A stretch of 64,000 nucleotides of DNA from Bradyrhizobium betae (GTDB taxonomy: Bacteria; Pseudomonadota; Alphaproteobacteria; Rhizobiales; Xanthobacteraceae), in assembly GCF_008932115.1 (NCBI RefSeq), contig NZ_CP044543.1:248001-312000 (forward strand), in the 5' to 3' direction. The position numbers were made by a program, and so were the translations under genes. Shown here piece by piece: positions 1 to 8,198 of this stretch. A model generated the notes under the pieces. It had not been told where the DNA came from, did no database searches, and was given only the letters and a program-made list of their open reading frames with translations. Position 1 is the stretch's first letter. The number at the start of each line of letters is the position of its first letter.

Positions 1-25
1 AGAACGTGGCTTGGCCTAGAGCGTT

Positions 26-679
26 TCATTTTTTGATGGAAGCGTATCCGGCGTTCGCGAAGTAGTTGCTGCATTCGCCGGGTAGAAGGCTTCTGACGAG
101 ATGGCCGATGTGGTCGCAGGCGTCGTCGATCGTGCGTTTCTGTGAGACGCGCATCCAATGCTTGATCTTGGCGAAGACTTGCTCGATCGGGTTGAGGTCC
201 GGGGAGTACGGCGGCAGGTACCACAACCTTGCGCCGGCTTTCCGGATCATCTGCCGGACGGTCGGCGACTTGTGGCTACCGAGATTATCCATGACGACGA
301 TGTCGCCCGGTTTGAGCACTTTGACGAGTTGCTGTTCAACATAGGCGCGGAAGCTTTCGCCGTTGATCGGTCCGTCGAACACGCAAGGCGCAGTAAGCTG
401 GTCAGAGCGTAGGGCACCCAGGAAGGTCAGGGTTCGCCAGTGACCGTGCGGCGCAAAGCCGCGTAACCGCTCGCCCTTGGATCCCCAGCCGCGCAGCGGG
501 GCCATGTTGGTCTTGATCCAGGTCTCGTCGATGAACACCAGGCGGTTTGGATCGAGGCGATCCTGCAAGCTGCGCCAGCGCTGCCTGCGCCTCGCGACGT
601 CAGCGCGGCCCTGCTCAAGGGCGAACAGTGTTTTTTTTGAAGCTGAGACCTTCGCGTCGCAGGAAGGTCCATACCGCAT
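26..679 (-). CDS. IS630-family transposase, C-terminal DDE catalytic frame
   Basis: This frame encodes the DDE nuclease domain. The first Asp is in FIDETW, the second in [10 protein letters not shown], and the acidic third residue in [13 protein letters not shown], spaced as in IS630 enzymes. The ATG-initiated frame is 217 residues, but the biologically relevant product is probably a frameshift fusion with the preceding HTH frame through the A8 slippery run at 631-638, continuing as [15 protein letters not shown]. All three catalytic residues are intact, so the element may still be mobile. Confidence 0.85.
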   Translation of the reverse strand: MRYGPSCDAKVSASKKTLFALEQGRADVARRRQRWRSLQDRLDPNRLVFIDETWIKTNMAPLRGWGSKGERLRGFAPHGHWRTLTFLGALRSDQLTAPCVFDGPINGESFRAYVEQQLVKVLKPGDIVVMDNLGSHKSPTVRQMIRKAGARLWYLPPYSPDLNPIEQVFAKIKHWMRVSQKRTIDDACDHIGHLVRSLLPGECSNYFANAGYASIKK

Positions 680-1013
680 GGTGTGAGACCTTCACGCCTC
701 GCGCGGCAAGTTCGTCCTTCAGCCCGTGCAGCGTTAGATGTGGCGTCTGCCTGATCCGCTCCACGATGAACGCTCGATGCGGCTCCAGAACCCGCTTACG
801 GTGACCGCCCATCTTGCCCGGCGCCACCGAACCCGTCGCACGATAGCGCTGCCGCCACTTCACGACGGAAGACACTGCAACATCGAACCGGGCCGCCACA
901 GCATGGCAACTCTCGCCGGATTCCACCGCCTTCACGGCTCGTTCACGAAGATCATTCGAAAGAGGTCGGACCATTCGATGCTGGCCTCCGATCCAGCCAA
1001 CATCTTGAATCAC
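615..1013 (-). CDS. IS630-family transposase, N-terminal (DNA-binding) frame
   Basis: This 132-residue frame carries the helix-turn-helix part of an IS630-type transposase: residues about 15-60 include [12 protein letters not shown] and the [19 protein letters not shown] segment, a typical HTH. It ends just after the A8 run at 631-638 (minus-strand TTC AAA AAA AAC), where the catalytic frame can be entered by a +1 ribosomal shift or by a transcript with one A fewer. The start is ATG at 1013; the in-frame [11 protein letters not shown] at residue 13 is an equally good start. It presumably works only as a fusion with the downstream frame. Confidence 0.85.
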   Translation of the reverse strand: MIQDVGWIGGQHRMVRPLSNDLRERAVKAVESGESCHAVAARFDVAVSSVVKWRQRYRATGSVAPGKMGGHRKRVLEPHRAFIVERIRQTPHLTLHGLKDELAARGVKVSHHAVWTFLRREGLSFKKNTVRP

Positions 1014-1064
1014 AAACCGTCGCCCGACGGAATCCCTCCCGATTCAATTAATCGATGAACCGCT

Positions 1065-2075
1065 CTAGCGCGAAATCGGCGGCGCGGGTGGTCCCGACGA
1101 CTCCGCCGGAGGCGAGGCTGCAGCAGTTGCCGGCGGCGCCGGTTCCGGCAGCTTGGCCGCCGGCTCGGGGGGCGCGACAGACGCGGCCGGCTTGGGAGCA
1201 GCCTCTTCCGCCGGCTTGGGCTCGGCGGGCTTGGGCTCGGCGGGCTTGGCGGCGGCCGGAGCTGCGGGCGTCACCTGCGGGACCGGATCGGGCCGCAGCG
1301 CGGGAGCTTCGCCGCTGCGCGGCTCGACCTTGGCGCTGTCCGGCTTGGTCTCAGCAGGCTTGGACTCGGAAGGCTTGGACTCAGCGGGCTTCTCGGCCGC
1401 CTTGGCGGTGTCGGGCTTGGCTTCGTCGCGTCCGGGCTCGACCTTCGCGGTCTCGGGTTTGGCCTCCGCCTTCGGCTCGCTCTTCTTGTCCTGAATGGCC
1501 GGCGCGGCGGCGTCGACCTTCGGCGCCTCCTCGGTCCCGGATTTGCCGCGGCGCTTGGCCTTGCGGCCTTCGGGCGCGGCCTCGGGCTTCGCGCCGTCCT
1601 TCAATCCTTCCTCGGCCGGCTGTGCAGCACGCTTCTGGCGCGCGCCCTCGGCGGCGGGAGCCGTGCCCTCGCCCTCCGGCTTGGCGGCGTCCTGCGATCG
1701 CTGGCGGCGGCCCTGATGCTCAGGCGCCTGCGCGGGATTGGTATTGGCTTCCTTGGCCCCGTCCTTCTTGTCCTTGCCGTCCTTGGCCTGGTAGCGGGTG
1801 TCGGTGGCGCCGTTGGAGACGAGGTAGGACGCCAGCACGCCGGCCATGTCGGAGCTGGTCGTGTAGTGCTGACGCAGGAAACCCGGCAGCGACCCAGGCG
1901 CGACTGTCTTCAGCAGCCCCCTCGGGCTCTTGTGGCAAACGTTGCAGGTCTGCGCGAACAGCTGGGATGGGGCCTTGCCGGCCTCGAGGTTCGTCGCTTG
2001 CGCAAGAGCGGAGTCGGTCGCGCCGAAGCCGATCAGAAGCACTACCGTCGCGAAGCTGAGCGCTCGGCTCGACAT
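1065..2075 (-). CDS. c-type cytochrome with long Pro/Ala/Lys/Glu-rich tail
   Basis: The protein opens with a signal peptide (MSSRALSFATVVLLIGFGA, cleaved near SALAQA), followed by a single haem-binding CNVCH motif and a short cytochrome-like region up to about residue 95. The remaining two thirds are low-complexity repeats rich in KPAE, PAES and PKPA, as in periplasm-spanning or cell-wall linkers. I chose the ATG at 2075 (336 residues) because GGAG lies nine bases upstream; in-frame starts reach back to 2135. The IS630 element sits at its TAG stop: TA is the target and the following G is supplied by either the IS end or the original flank, so the coding sequence is unchanged. Confidence 0.75.
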   Translation of the reverse strand: MSSRALSFATVVLLIGFGATDSALAQATNLEAGKAPSQLFAQTCNVCHKSPRGLLKTVAPGSLPGFLRQHYTTSSDMAGVLASYLVSNGATDTRYQAKDGKDKKDGAKEANTNPAQAPEHQGRRQRSQDAAKPEGEGTAPAAEGARQKRAAQPAEEGLKDGAKPEAAPEGRKAKRRGKSGTEEAPKVDAAAPAIQDKKSEPKAEAKPETAKVEPGRDEAKPDTAKAAEKPAESKPSESKPAETKPDSAKVEPRSGEAPALRPDPVPQVTPAAPAAAKPAEPKPAEPKPAEEAAPKPAASVAPPEPAAKLPEPAPPATAAASPPAESSGPPAPPISR

Positions 2076-2379
2076 TCCCATCATCTCCATTGAACTTACG
2101 CGAATGCAGCCGGCATCCGGCGCGGCGGCGGTCACCTTTTAGCGGATTGAGCCGCGAATGGAAGCAGCCTCCATGCGCAAGGATGTGATTAAGCGGTTCT
2201 GGAATATCGGCTGTGAACACAGCGCAATAGCGCGGCAAATCGTTCGAGCGGCGGAAGCCTTACCCGACGGCGCGGCCTCGCCGGAAAGCGGCTCATCGTC
2301 GCTAGCCACGGTGCGGCGGCTGCCCAGCCGCGCCCGTTCGACGGCGGCTCCAAGCCGACGTGGGAAGGTAAATAAATCC

Positions 2380-2577
2380 CTAGTGACGTAGGGTGGAAAG
2401 CGGAAAAGACGCCGTCAGGGCCAAGTGCGCCCGCAACCGAACGAGGGTTTCGGCTCCAATCGGCTCGCGGCGGATCTCGGGCTGCTCGGCATATTGCATG
2501 GCAGCGATCAGCCCCGACAGCCAAAGCCGGCTGCCGGCCTCGCTTCGCCATATCTGGTGCTGCCGTTCTGGCCGCAT
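2380..2577 (-). CDS. small hypothetical protein (65 aa)
   Basis: A 65-residue frame starting MRPERQHQIWRSEAGSRLW, with GAGG six bases before the ATG. It contains a moderately hydrophobic stretch (LWLSGLIAAMQYA) and a regular amphipathic C-terminal half. No family is recognised. The ribosome binding site and the non-repetitive residue mix suggest a real gene, but the frame is short and sits in a high-GC stretch where chance frames are common. No other convincing gene lies between 2090 and 2717. Confidence 0.4.
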   Translation of the reverse strand: MRPERQHQIWRSEAGSRLWLSGLIAAMQYAEQPEIRREPIGAETLVRLRAHLALTASFPLSTLRH

Positions 2578-2717
2578 TGCTTGCCTCGTCTCCCCGGTGG
2601 CGGGCCCTTTGGGTAATCCCCTGCCCACCTACCTGTTCCGACCGTACCCCCGAAAGAATCCGGGGAGATGTGATCTGTTTCACACAAGTCTTGTCGGGCC
2701 TGGCTTAGACCGTCGCC

Positions 2718-2837
2718 ATGAGCAAGCAGAGCCAAACCTCATTCGACGTGCAGGACGACCTCCGCACCGATTACGCCCTGATCGCCACCGGCGTCGGAGC
2801 GGCCTTGGTCGCGCTGGTCTACCTCCTGCTGGTCTGA
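2718..2837 (+). CDS. small single-span membrane protein (39 aa)
   Basis: A 39-residue frame with a polar N-terminus (MSKQSQTSFDVQDDLRTDY) and one clear C-terminal transmembrane helix (ALIATGVGAALVALVYLLLV), giving a tail-anchored layout. No strong ribosome binding site is visible. It is too short to assign to a family; the abrupt switch from charged to purely hydrophobic residues is what supports it. The region from here to the next gene at 3127 shows nothing further. Confidence 0.45.
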   Translation: MSKQSQTSFDVQDDLRTDYALIATGVGAALVALVYLLLV

Positions 2838-3126
2838 ACCCGAGCCGAGAGCTCCCCGCGTGCGGCACTTCGCGCGCTTATCGATACGTCTGCGCGCCAA
2901 TCCACCAGGTTCATGTCATCCGGATTTTTCCGCGGCGCGGTCGCGGCGCCTTGCGGCCGCGCGCGAGTTCCGTGAAAATCCGTCAAGCGTGGCGCGTGCT
3001 GCGGCTGCCAATCATCCACCATTTTAATGATCGGTTGATAGCGACCAGCTTTCACTTCCGCTTCGGCGTCAGTCGGCGCTTTATCCCGGCCCCGCATCCG
3101 CCCCAGAAAATTGCTATCGCTCGACC

Positions 3127-4635
3127 ATGGCCCTCACTGATTCGAACGTCCTCAAGCTCGCGCCCGAGCCCGGAACTCCTGCCTACCGGAGTGCGCCGCA
3201 TAATATCGAGGCGGAGCAGAGCCTTCTGGGCGCGATCCTGGTCAACAACGACGCCTTCTATCGCGTCTCCGACTTCCTGGAGCCGAAGCATTATTTCGAG
3301 CCATTGCATCAGACCATCTACGAGACCGCCGGCAGCCTGATCCGGATGGGCAAGATCGCCACGCCTGTCACGCTGAAGACGTTCCTCCCCGCCGACACCG
3401 ACGTCGGCGGTATGACCATCGGGCAATATCTGGCGCGCCTCGCCGCCGAAGCGACCACCATCATCAACGCCCAGGACTACGGCCGCACCGTCTACGATCT
3501 GGCATTGCGCCGCGACCTGATCGGCATCGGCGAGGACATGGTCAATGTCGCCTATGACGCGCCGGTCGACTTCGCGCCGCGGGCGCAGATCGAGGACGCC
3601 GAGCGCCGGCTGTACGAGCTCGCCGAATCCGGCCGCTATGACGGCGGCTTCCAGAAGTTCTCGCAAGCGCTGGCGGTTGCCGTCGATCTCGCCGCAAAGG
3701 CGTTCCAGCGCGACGGCAAGCTGTCGGGCATCTCGACGGGTATGCGCGACCTCGACACCAAGATGGGCGGCCTGCAGCACTCCGATCTCATCATCGTGGC
3801 CGGACGCCCGGGCATGGGCAAGACGTCGCTGGCGACCAACATCGCCTACAACGTCGCGCAAGCCTATGTTCCCGAGATCCAGGCGGATGGCACCACGAAG
3901 GCCGCCAATGGCGGCGTGATCGGCTTCTTCTCCTGCGAAATGTCGGCCGACCAGCTCGCCACGCGTATCGTGGCCGAGCGCACCGGCATTCCCTCCTCCC
4001 ACATCCGCCGTGGCGGCATCACGGAAGGCGATTTCGAGAAGATCCGCAACGTTTCGATCGAGCTGCAATCGCTGCCTTTCTATGTCGACGCGACCGGCGG
4101 CCTGTCGATCGCGCAGCTGATGGCGCGAGCCCGCCGGCTCAAGCGCCAGAAGGGCCTCGATCTCCTCGTGATCGACTACATCCAGCTGTTGTCGGGCTCG
4201 GGCAAGCGGAGCGACAACCGCGTCCAGGAAATCACGGAGATCACGACCAGCCTGAAAGCGCTGGCCAAGGAGCTCAACGTCCCTGTGATCGCGCTGTCGC
4301 AGCTCTCGCGTCAGGTGGAATCGCGCGACGACAAGCGGCCGCAGCTCTCCGACTTGCGTGAATCGGGCTCGATCGAGCAGGACGCCGACGTCGTGCTGTT
4401 CGTTTACCGCGAGGAATATTACCTCGCCATGAAGGAGCCGCGCCCGGGCACGCCTGAACACGAGAAGTGGCAGCTTGACATGAGTCTTGCGCACGGAAAG
4501 GCCGAAGTCATCATCGGCAAGCAGCGCCACGGCCCGACCGGCACCGTCGATCTGGCCTTCGAAGCCTCGGTCACGCGGTTCGGCGACCTCGCATCTGACG
4601 CTCAATTGCCGGATCGTAGCGGCAACGACTACTGA
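3127..4635 (+). CDS. dnaB: replicative DNA helicase DnaB
   Basis: This is the hexameric 5'-3' helicase that unwinds DNA at the replication fork and recruits primase. The 502-residue protein has the usual N-terminal domain (PHNIEAEQSLLGAILVNN) followed by a RecA-like motor: Walker A GRPGMGKTS at about residue 228, the FFSCEMSADQLATR motif, Walker B LLVIDYIQLL, and the conserved SQLSRQVE and LRESGSIEQDAD segments. Length is normal for the family. It is followed 40 bases later by alr in the same direction, an order common in Rhizobiales. Confidence 0.97.
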   Translation: MALTDSNVLKLAPEPGTPAYRSAPHNIEAEQSLLGAILVNNDAFYRVSDFLEPKHYFEPLHQTIYETAGSLIRMGKIATPVTLKTFLPADTDVGGMTIGQYLARLAAEATTIINAQDYGRTVYDLALRRDLIGIGEDMVNVAYDAPVDFAPRAQIEDAERRLYELAESGRYDGGFQKFSQALAVAVDLAAKAFQRDGKLSGISTGMRDLDTKMGGLQHSDLIIVAGRPGMGKTSLATNIAYNVAQAYVPEIQADGTTKAANGGVIGFFSCEMSADQLATRIVAERTGIPSSHIRRGGITEGDFEKIRNVSIELQSLPFYVDATGGLSIAQLMARARRLKRQKGLDLLVIDYIQLLSGSGKRSDNRVQEITEITTSLKALAKELNVPVIALSQLSRQVESRDDKRPQLSDLRESGSIEQDADVVLFVYREEYYLAMKEPRPGTPEHEKWQLDMSLAHGKAEVIIGKQRHGPTGTVDLAFEASVTRFGDLASDAQLPDRSGNDY

Positions 4636-4675
4636 GTTCCTTGAACCAGGCCTGCCTCTTGCGTAAAACGGCGCC

Positions 4676-5959
4676 ATGACAATGGCGTCCGACCCGAAAA
4701 TGATCCCGCAATCCGGCCTCCTCTCCGCGGAGGCCAATCAGGCCGCCGCGCTCGCAGCCTATGGCGGCGTGCTCACCGTCGATCTCGACGCCATCATCGC
4801 CAACTGGCGCAAGCTCGAGAAGACGGCGGTGCCGGCCGAATGCTCGGCGGTGATAAAGGCCGACGCCTATGGCTGCGGCGCTGAGCAGGTCTCGCGGGCC
4901 CTCAGCAAGGCCGGCTGCAAGACCTTCTTCGTCGCCACCATCGAGGAAGCCCGCAAGGTGCGCGGGGCCGTGCCGGAAGCCGCAATCTATGTGCTCGGAG
5001 GCTATTTCCAGAACACCGGCGAACACTACGCCAGCATCAATTGCCGGCCGGTGATCGGCGATCTCAACGAACTCGCCGAATGGGACGTTTTCTGCCGCCG
5101 CACCGGCTGGAGCGGGGGCGCAGCGATCCACATCGACACCGGCATGAACCGGCTGGGGCTGACGCTTGCCGAAGCGCAGGCGATCATTCCCCGCATCAAT
5201 GCCGGCGACCACGGCATCACGCTGGTCATGAGCCATCTGGTCTCGGCAGAACAGCTCAACAATCCCGTCAATGCCAAGCAGCTCGCAGCCTTCCGCAGCA
5301 TCGCCAGCGAATTCTCCGGCGTGCCGGCAGCGCTTGCCAATTCGTCAGGCGTTTTCCTCGGCGCTCCGTTCCAGTTCGACCTGGTGCGGCCGGGCGCAGC
5401 GCTCTACGGCATCAATCCGACGCCGGAGGCTGACAACCCGATGCAGCCGGTCGTGGACCTCAAGGCGCGCATCGTGCAGATCCGCAACGTCGAGCGCGGC
5501 GAGACCGTCGGCTATGGCGGCACCTGGACGGCACGCAGGCCAACCAAGCTCGCGATCATCGCGGTTGGCTATGCCGACGGCTATTTCCGCGCCGCCAGCT
5601 CCAATGACGGCACCCGCGGCGCCGAAGTGATCGTCGCGGGCAAGCGCTGCCCGGTCGCGGGCCGCGTGTCCATGGATCTGATCGCGATCGACATCACCGA
5701 CCTGCCGCCCAATGCGGCGCGGCGCGGCCATTTGGTGACGCTGATCGGAGAAGGCATCACCGTCGACGAGCTCGCGCATCATTTCGGCACCATCGGCTAC
5801 GAGGTGCTGACCAGCCTCGGCCACCGCTACGCCCGAATCTACAAGGGCGGCAACGTGGTGGAGCCACTCGCAAAACCGGAGCCCGCGCAAGCCGCCGAGC
5901 AGCCGCCCGCCCCGCCGCCGATCGAGCAACCCGCGAACCCGCCGCCGCTGCCGTCCTGA
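4676..5959 (+). CDS. alr: alanine racemase
   Basis: A PLP-dependent enzyme that interconverts L- and D-alanine for peptidoglycan. The PLP-binding lysine is K61 in AVIKADAYGCG, and the second catalytic residue, Tyr, lies in the VGYGGTW segment. The 427-residue length exceeds the usual 360-380 because of an N-terminal extension of about 30 residues and a Pro/Ala/Glu-rich C-terminal tail of about 35 residues. Some of the N-terminal extension may be untranslated: a later start is possible. Confidence 0.95.
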   Translation: MTMASDPKMIPQSGLLSAEANQAAALAAYGGVLTVDLDAIIANWRKLEKTAVPAECSAVIKADAYGCGAEQVSRALSKAGCKTFFVATIEEARKVRGAVPEAAIYVLGGYFQNTGEHYASINCRPVIGDLNELAEWDVFCRRTGWSGGAAIHIDTGMNRLGLTLAEAQAIIPRINAGDHGITLVMSHLVSAEQLNNPVNAKQLAAFRSIASEFSGVPAALANSSGVFLGAPFQFDLVRPGAALYGINPTPEADNPMQPVVDLKARIVQIRNVERGETVGYGGTWTARRPTKLAIIAVGYADGYFRAASSNDGTRGAEVIVAGKRCPVAGRVSMDLIAIDITDLPPNAARRGHLVTLIGEGITVDELAHHFGTIGYEVLTSLGHRYARIYKGGNVVEPLAKPEPAQAAEQPPAPPPIEQPANPPPLPS

Positions 5960-5970
5960 CGGAAGCGCGC

Positions 5971-6090
5971 GTGCCCCGGACGCAGCGCAGCGCTCCTTCA
6001 GCGGTGCGCTGCAGAGCCGGGGCCCATCTCTCAACAGTGTACAGTGTCGCCTTCTAGGTCCCGGCTCGCGCTACGCGCGTCCGGGACACG
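5971..6090. repeat. dispersed palindromic intergenic repeat, family A, copy 1
   Basis: Begins GTGCCCCGGACGCAGCGCAG and ends GCGTCCGGGACAC-like, so the outer ends are inverted repeats, with an inner CAGAGCCGGGGCCCAT segment. The first half is nearly identical to the copy at 13381-13514, and an inverted relative occurs at 45400-45588. This copy lies just behind alr and before a convergent gene. Confidence 0.8.
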
Positions 6091-6101
6091 AGAGGGAAAG
6101 C

Positions 6102-6323
6102 CTACTTCTTCTTCCGGCCGTCGAGCGCCGTCTTGCAGGACTCGCTGAGCTGGTCGCGCTTGGCGTTGAGGCAGGCGATAATCTTGCCGCCGCCCGGCGC
6201 GATGCCGGCGCAGAATTTGTCATAGTCTGTCTTGCACGCACCGCGCGGATCGGACGATTGTGCCGAAGCCGCTCCGGAGATCGCGACAACGACGATGAAA
6301 GCCGCAAAGTTCAACTTGGACAT
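6102..6323 (-). CDS. small secreted Cys-rich repeat protein
   Basis: A 73-residue protein with a signal peptide (MSKLNFAAFIVVVAISGAASA) and one Cys-rich unit of the pattern ACKTDYDKFC...GKIIACLNAKRDQLSESC, ending in basic KKK. The four-cysteine spacing resembles the Cys-rich GLG1-type repeat found in many small rhizobial secreted proteins. GGAG five to six bases upstream fixes the ATG at 6323. Function is unknown; location is probably the periplasm. It is divergent from the exonuclease gene that starts at 6363. Confidence 0.75.
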   Translation of the reverse strand: MSKLNFAAFIVVVAISGAASAQSSDPRGACKTDYDKFCAGIAPGGGKIIACLNAKRDQLSESCKTALDGRKKK

Positions 6324-6362
6324 TGGATCTCCGGTGACGGAAGGCAGAAGCGCTAGCTCTAC

Positions 6363-7133
6363 ATGAAGATTGCGACATTCAACATCAACAACATCAATCG
6401 CCGCCTGCCCAATCTGTTGGCATGGCTGCGCGCGGCAAAGCCGGATGTCGTCGCGCTTCAGGAACTGAAGGCAAGTGATGGCGAATTTCCGGCGGCCGCG
6501 ATCGAAAAGGCCGGCTATGGCGCGGTCTGGTGTGGACAGAAAACCTGGAACGGCGTCGCCATCCTCGCCCGCAATGCGGAACCTGTGCTGACTCGCGATC
6601 GCCTGCCCGGAAAGCCTGACGATCACGAGGCGCGCTACATCGAGGCCGCGGTACGCGGAATCATCGTCACCAGCATCTATCTGCCGAACGGCAATCCGCA
6701 GCCAGGTCCGAAATTCGACTACAAGCTCGACTGGTTCGCGCGCCTCAAGCGCCACGCCAGGAGCTTCATCAAGCAGGACCTGCCCGTCGTGCTCGCCGGC
6801 GACTACAACGTCGCGCCTGATACGATCGACATCTATCCGACGCGCTCATGGGACAAGGATGCCCTGATCCAGCCCAAGAGCCGTGCGGCGTTCACCTCGC
6901 TCATCGAACAAGGCTGGTGCGATGCGATCCGCGAGCTGCATCCTCAGAAACGCATCTACACGTTCTGGGACTACAAGCGAAACCGCTGGCCGCGTGATGC
7001 GGGCCTGCGGCTAGACCATCTCCTGCTCAGCCCTGCCCTCGTCTCACGGCTGGCGAAAGCCGGAGTCGACAAGAAGGTTCGCGGCGAGGATGGCGCCAGC
7101 GATCACGCGCCGGCGTGGGTGGTGCTGAAGTAG
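6363..7133 (+). CDS. xthA: exodeoxyribonuclease III / AP endonuclease family
   Basis: A 256-residue endonuclease/exonuclease/phosphatase-fold protein. The N-terminus MKIATFNINNINRRLPN, the metal-binding Glu in VVALQELKASD, the catalytic region LAGDYNVAPD and the closing GASDHAPAWVVLK are the expected ExoIII motifs. Such enzymes incise abasic sites and degrade 3' ends during base-excision repair. A paralogue may exist elsewhere in the genome, so the symbol is by family. Confidence 0.92.
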   Translation: MKIATFNINNINRRLPNLLAWLRAAKPDVVALQELKASDGEFPAAAIEKAGYGAVWCGQKTWNGVAILARNAEPVLTRDRLPGKPDDHEARYIEAAVRGIIVTSIYLPNGNPQPGPKFDYKLDWFARLKRHARSFIKQDLPVVLAGDYNVAPDTIDIYPTRSWDKDALIQPKSRAAFTSLIEQGWCDAIRELHPQKRIYTFWDYKRNRWPRDAGLRLDHLLLSPALVSRLAKAGVDKKVRGEDGASDHAPAWVVLK

Positions 7134-7185
7134 CGTTGATCCTGCAGGGCTATCCCACCTCTTCTGTTTCTGCGGATACGACCGC

Positions 7186-7211
7186 GGTGGATTAAGCTCC
7201 GCTAATCCACC
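7186..7211. repeat. GGTGGATTA hairpin repeat, copy 1
   Basis: Nine-base perfect arms GGTGGATTA and TAATCCACC around an eight-base loop. A related but less perfect copy lies at 55568-55596. It sits between two convergent genes, so it may also terminate transcription. Confidence 0.65.
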
Positions 7212-7260
7212 CTGCAAAATCTCGTACGGTCAACGCCCGCAATAGTCCTGCCCTACATGC

Positions 7261-7629
7261 TCACCACAAATTCCTGCCGTCGATCATGTTCACCGGCACG
7301 GCGTCGAGGTCGAAATCGTCGAACAGACGCGCGTTCACCGCGACCTTGGGATTGTCGAAATCGGGCTTGCCGCTCGACCAGTCCGGCGACTCCGAATAAG
7401 TGCCGCAGCCGCAGCTTGCGCAGAAATGATGTTTGACCGTGCGGCTGCCCCAGAGATAGGTCGCGACGTTGTCCGGCGGTGACAGCAGACGAAACTGCGC
7501 CGGGGTGTAATAAGCCCACAGCACGCCGCGCTTGGCGCAGAGCGAGCAGGTGCAGCGCGTCACGTTCGAAGGCGCCTCTGTCACCTCGAACACCGTCTCA
7601 CCGCAATGACAGCTTGCCTCGATCGGCAT
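7261..7629 (-). CDS. GFA family (glutathione-dependent formaldehyde-activating enzyme-like) protein
   Basis: A 122-residue protein with the GFA zinc-binding cysteine layout: CHCG near residue 8, CTCSLC near residue 27, and FCASCGCGTY near residue 90. Members bind zinc, and the founding enzyme speeds the addition of formaldehyde to glutathione, but most members, including this one, have no proven substrate. It is followed downstream by the repeat at 7186-7211. Confidence 0.85.
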   Translation of the reverse strand: MPIEASCHCGETVFEVTEAPSNVTRCTCSLCAKRGVLWAYYTPAQFRLLSPPDNVATYLWGSRTVKHHFCASCGCGTYSESPDWSSGKPDFDNPKVAVNARLFDDFDLDAVPVNMIDGRNLW

Positions 7630-7705
7630 GATCCGCTCTCCGTTTTGTCAGGAGATGGTCGTAGCCGGCCCCTGCTGCCAACATGCTGTCAGCAGCGACG
7701 GCTCG

Positions 7706-8023
7706 TCAGGAGGCCTCGTTCGCGGACAGCCGCTTGGCGTTCGCGGCGACATGCTCACGATAGCGCTGCACGACGGCCGCGGGCGTTGCGCCGGCAAGCA
7801 GGCTGGCGGTCGCCTCGAACGCCGCGGCGATCTTCTCGCTGACCATCAGCACGGCTTCGTGCCCGGCCGCCTCGTCGCCATGGCTGAGCTTCTCGCAGCG
7901 CAGCCGCACCACTTCGCCCGCCTCGAAAGCGAGCATCGCGCCGGCGTACCAGGGGAAACCGTTGTCTGATCCGCTCAGCACCGCATGGCGGTCGAGCGCG
8001 GAGAAGAACGAGTGATCGGGCAT
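7706..8023 (-). CDS. conserved hypothetical protein
   Basis: A 105-residue protein starting MPDHSFFSALDRHAVLSG, predicted mostly helical, with many Ala, Glu and His and no signal peptide or membrane span. Its helical C-terminal half (KIAAAFEATASLLAG) resembles polyhydroxyalkanoate-associated or phasin-like helices only in composition. I do not recognise a family. It is transcribed away from the FadR-type regulator gene. Confidence 0.6.
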   Translation of the reverse strand: MPDHSFFSALDRHAVLSGSDNGFPWYAGAMLAFEAGEVVRLRCEKLSHGDEAAGHEAVLMVSEKIAAAFEATASLLAGATPAAVVQRYREHVAANAKRLSANEAS

Positions 8024-8164
8024 CGCAAGCTCACATTCTGACGGGCGCTCCGATCAATACGCTTCAAACTTGAAAGATCCGGCCGGGGAACCGGTCGGAT
8101 TGGGCTCGCCTGCGACATCGGGCGTTAACCAAGGCCCTTGACGCGCCCGCTCTGGTTATCTTAC

Positions 8165-8186
8165 TGGTCTGACCACGATCAGACCA
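8165..8186. promoter_or_regulatory. FadR/GntR-type operator before the regulator gene
   Basis: An inverted repeat with perfect eight-base arms TGGTCTGA and TCAGACCA separated by six bases. Its left half contains TGGTCTGACCA, close to the TGGTCNGACCA-type core bound by FadR-subfamily GntR proteins. It lies 13 bases upstream of the ATG at 8199, so autoregulation is likely. A possible -35 TTGACG lies at 8138-8143. Confidence 0.65.
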
Positions 8187-8198
8187 AAAGAGACCGGG

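Larger units (their letters stand above)
17..1067 (-). mobile_element. IS630-family insertion sequence with TA target duplication
   Basis: The element body runs 19-1065 and is flanked by TA dinucleotides at 17-18 and 1066-1067, the target duplication typical of IS630/Tc1-mariner elements. The terminal inverted repeats are imperfect, 19 of 26 positions matching: the left begins GAGCGTTTCAT (19-44), and the right read inward begins GAGCGGTTCAT (1040-1065). Two overlapping minus-strand frames encode the transposase, joined at a run of eight A residues. The stop codon of the second frame lies inside the left terminal repeat. The element interrupts the end of a cytochrome c gene but recreates its TAG stop. 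Confidence 0.9.

Noticed and set aside
3052..4737. 561-codon open frame antisense to dnaB
   Set aside because: It mirrors dnaB codon positions, is rich in Arg, Asp and Gly in shadow fashion, and lacks a ribosome binding site; dnaB has unambiguous motifs on the other strand.
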